Shown here one piece after another: positions 6,916-7,738 of a stretch of DNA of 7,738 bases; the stretch's first letter is position 1; each line of letters begins with the position of its first letter. The DNA is from UBA3263 sp964508865 (GTDB lineage Bacteria; Bacteroidota; Bacteroidia; Bacteroidales; Muribaculaceae). The notes under the pieces are model-generated. The model ran no database searches and had not been told where the DNA came from. It saw only the letters and a program-made list of their open reading frames with translations. The stretch spans positions 1 to 7,738 of the forward strand of contig CAZDVP010000093.1 of the NCBI GenBank assembly GCA_964508865.1, in the 5' to 3' direction. The translations under genes were made by a program, and so were the position numbers.

Positions 6916-7738
6916 CAAATTTTGAAGACCTCGGAGTGCGCGGCGACCTGCTGCGCGCCATAACAGAACTCGGCTACGAGCATCCGATGCCGGTTCAGGA
7001 AAAAGTTATACCCCACCTGCTCACCAAAGATAACGACGTAATCGCCCTGGCTCAGACAGGCACCGGCAAAACCGCCGCTTTCGGCCTGCCGCTGCTTCAG
7101 CGCGTAAACCTCGACTCCAGCGCCACTCAGGCACTGATTCTCGCCCCCACCCGCGAGCTCTGCCTGCAAATCGCATCAGACCTGGCCGACTACTCCAAAT
7201 ACATCAACGGACTGAAGGTCCTGCCGGTCTACGGCGGTTCATCCATAATGAGCCAGATTCGCGCCCTGCGCAACGGCGTTCAGATTATCGTTGCCACCCC
7301 CGGGCGCCTTATCGACCTTATCGAGCGCAAGGAGGTTGACCTGACCAACGTTCACACCGTTGTTCTCGACGAAGCCGACGAGATGCTCAACATGGGCTTC
7401 CTCGACTCTATCGACGCCATTCTGGCCCATGTTCCCGACGACAGGAAGATGCTCATGTTCTCCGCCACGATGCCCAAGGAAATCAGCGGCATCGCTCAGA
7501 AATACATGCGCTCGCCCGAGGAGTTCGTTATCGGCACCCGCAACTCCGGTGCTGAAAACGTTCGCCATATTTACTACATGGTCAAGGCGTCCGACAAGTA
7601 TCTTACCTTGAAACGCGTTGCCGACAACTCGCCCAACATCTATGGCATAATTTTCTGCCGCACCCGAAAGGAAACTCAGGAAATTGCCGACCACCTGATT
7701 CAAGACGGCTATAACGCCGACGCGCTCCATGGCGACCT
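6912..7738 (+). CDS. DEAD-box ATP-dependent RNA helicase, 3' part outside the window
   Basis: The first 275 residues of a cytoplasmic RNA helicase of the DeaD/CshA group, which unwinds RNA duplexes during ribosome assembly, mRNA decay or cold adaptation. All N-terminal motifs are intact: Q motif with Phe4 and Gln29 (GYEHPMPVQ), Walker A AQTGTGKT at 47-54, PTREL at 79-83, TPGR at 129-132, DEAD at 153-156, SAT at 184-186, then the start of the second RecA domain with IIFCRTR at 246-252 and LHGD at 272-275. The reading frame is open at the window edge, so domain 2 and any C-terminal RNA-binding extension are not visible. The start is firm: ATG at 6912 gives the standard short lead (MTNFEDLGV) into the Q motif. 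Its ATG overlaps the GH2 stop as ATGA, so it is probably translated by coupling to the upstream gene. I see no TAnnTTTG promoter in the end of the GH2 gene. Confidence 0.93.
   Translation, partial: MTNFEDLGVRGDLLRAITELGYEHPMPVQEKVIPHLLTKDNDVIALAQTGTGKTAAFGLPLLQRVNLDSSATQALILAPTRELCLQIASDLADYSKYINGLKVLPVYGGSSIMSQIRALRNGVQIIVATPGRLIDLIERKEVDLTNVHTVVLDEADEMLNMGFLDSIDAILAHVPDDRKMLMFSATMPKEISGIAQKYMRSPEEFVIGTRNSGAENVRHIYYMVKASDKYLTLKRVADNSPNIYGIIFCRTRKETQEIADHLIQDGYNADALHGD

Noticed and set aside
5791..6918. Long minus-strand open frame (375 codons) opposite the end of the GH2 gene
   Set aside because: It lies wholly opposite the GEVED-like repeats, has no recognisable domain, and is explained by the C-rich third positions of the plus-strand gene. 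Others at 3037-3795 and 3847-4530 are rejected for the same reason.
7239..7730. Minus-strand open frame opposite the helicase gene
   Set aside because: The plus strand encodes an unmistakable DEAD-box helicase with all motifs in order; the antisense frame has none.

Overview
The window looks like chromosomal DNA of a gut-type Bacteroidales bacterium. Muribaculaceae or a close relative is the best guess, but this rests on gene style and not on a marker gene. The signs are: a lipoprotein with a Bacteroidota surface-export signal (Cys followed by SDDDKD); A/T-rich leaders without Shine-Dalgarno sequences; exact matches to the Bacteroidota -7 element TAnnTTTG; a short-form CstA transporter; and a secreted glycosidase ending in the YDLQGRR...GIYVINGK tail common in Bacteroidales. 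Coding regions are C-rich at third positions and stand out from the A/T-rich intergenic DNA.

Layout. Bases 1-118 are a non-coding leader with a short direct repeat. At 119-613 (+) lies a small surface lipoprotein of unknown function. It converges, with one base between the stop codons, on a CstA-family transporter at 615-2027 (-). An 85-bp A/T-rich divergent intergenic region (2028-2112) holds a perfect 9-bp inverted repeat, each arm of which is a TAAATTTG -7 box pointing outward. From there a very large secreted GH2 beta-galactosidase-type enzyme (2113-6915, +, 1600 aa) is read. It consists of a five-domain LacZ-like core, three GEVED-like beta-domains (the last two clearly duplicated) and a C-terminal sorting-like tail. 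Its stop codon overlaps, as ATGA, the start of a DEAD-box RNA helicase (6912 to the window end, +, truncated by the edge).

Functional reading. The GH2 enzyme would release beta-linked galactose or a related sugar outside the cytoplasm. CstA, which shares its promoter region, belongs to a family that imports pyruvate or peptides. Shared control in response to carbon supply is plausible but inferred. No SusC/SusD pair, sulfatase, regulator or second glycosidase is visible, so this is not a recognisable polysaccharide utilisation locus. The coupling of a secreted glycosidase to a cytoplasmic RNA helicase is the oddest point of gene order. I see no mobile element, CRISPR array, tRNA or rRNA, and no clear evidence of a wholly new biological system. 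The most distinctive items are the GH2-GEVED architecture with changed active-site residues and the palindromic divergent promoter.
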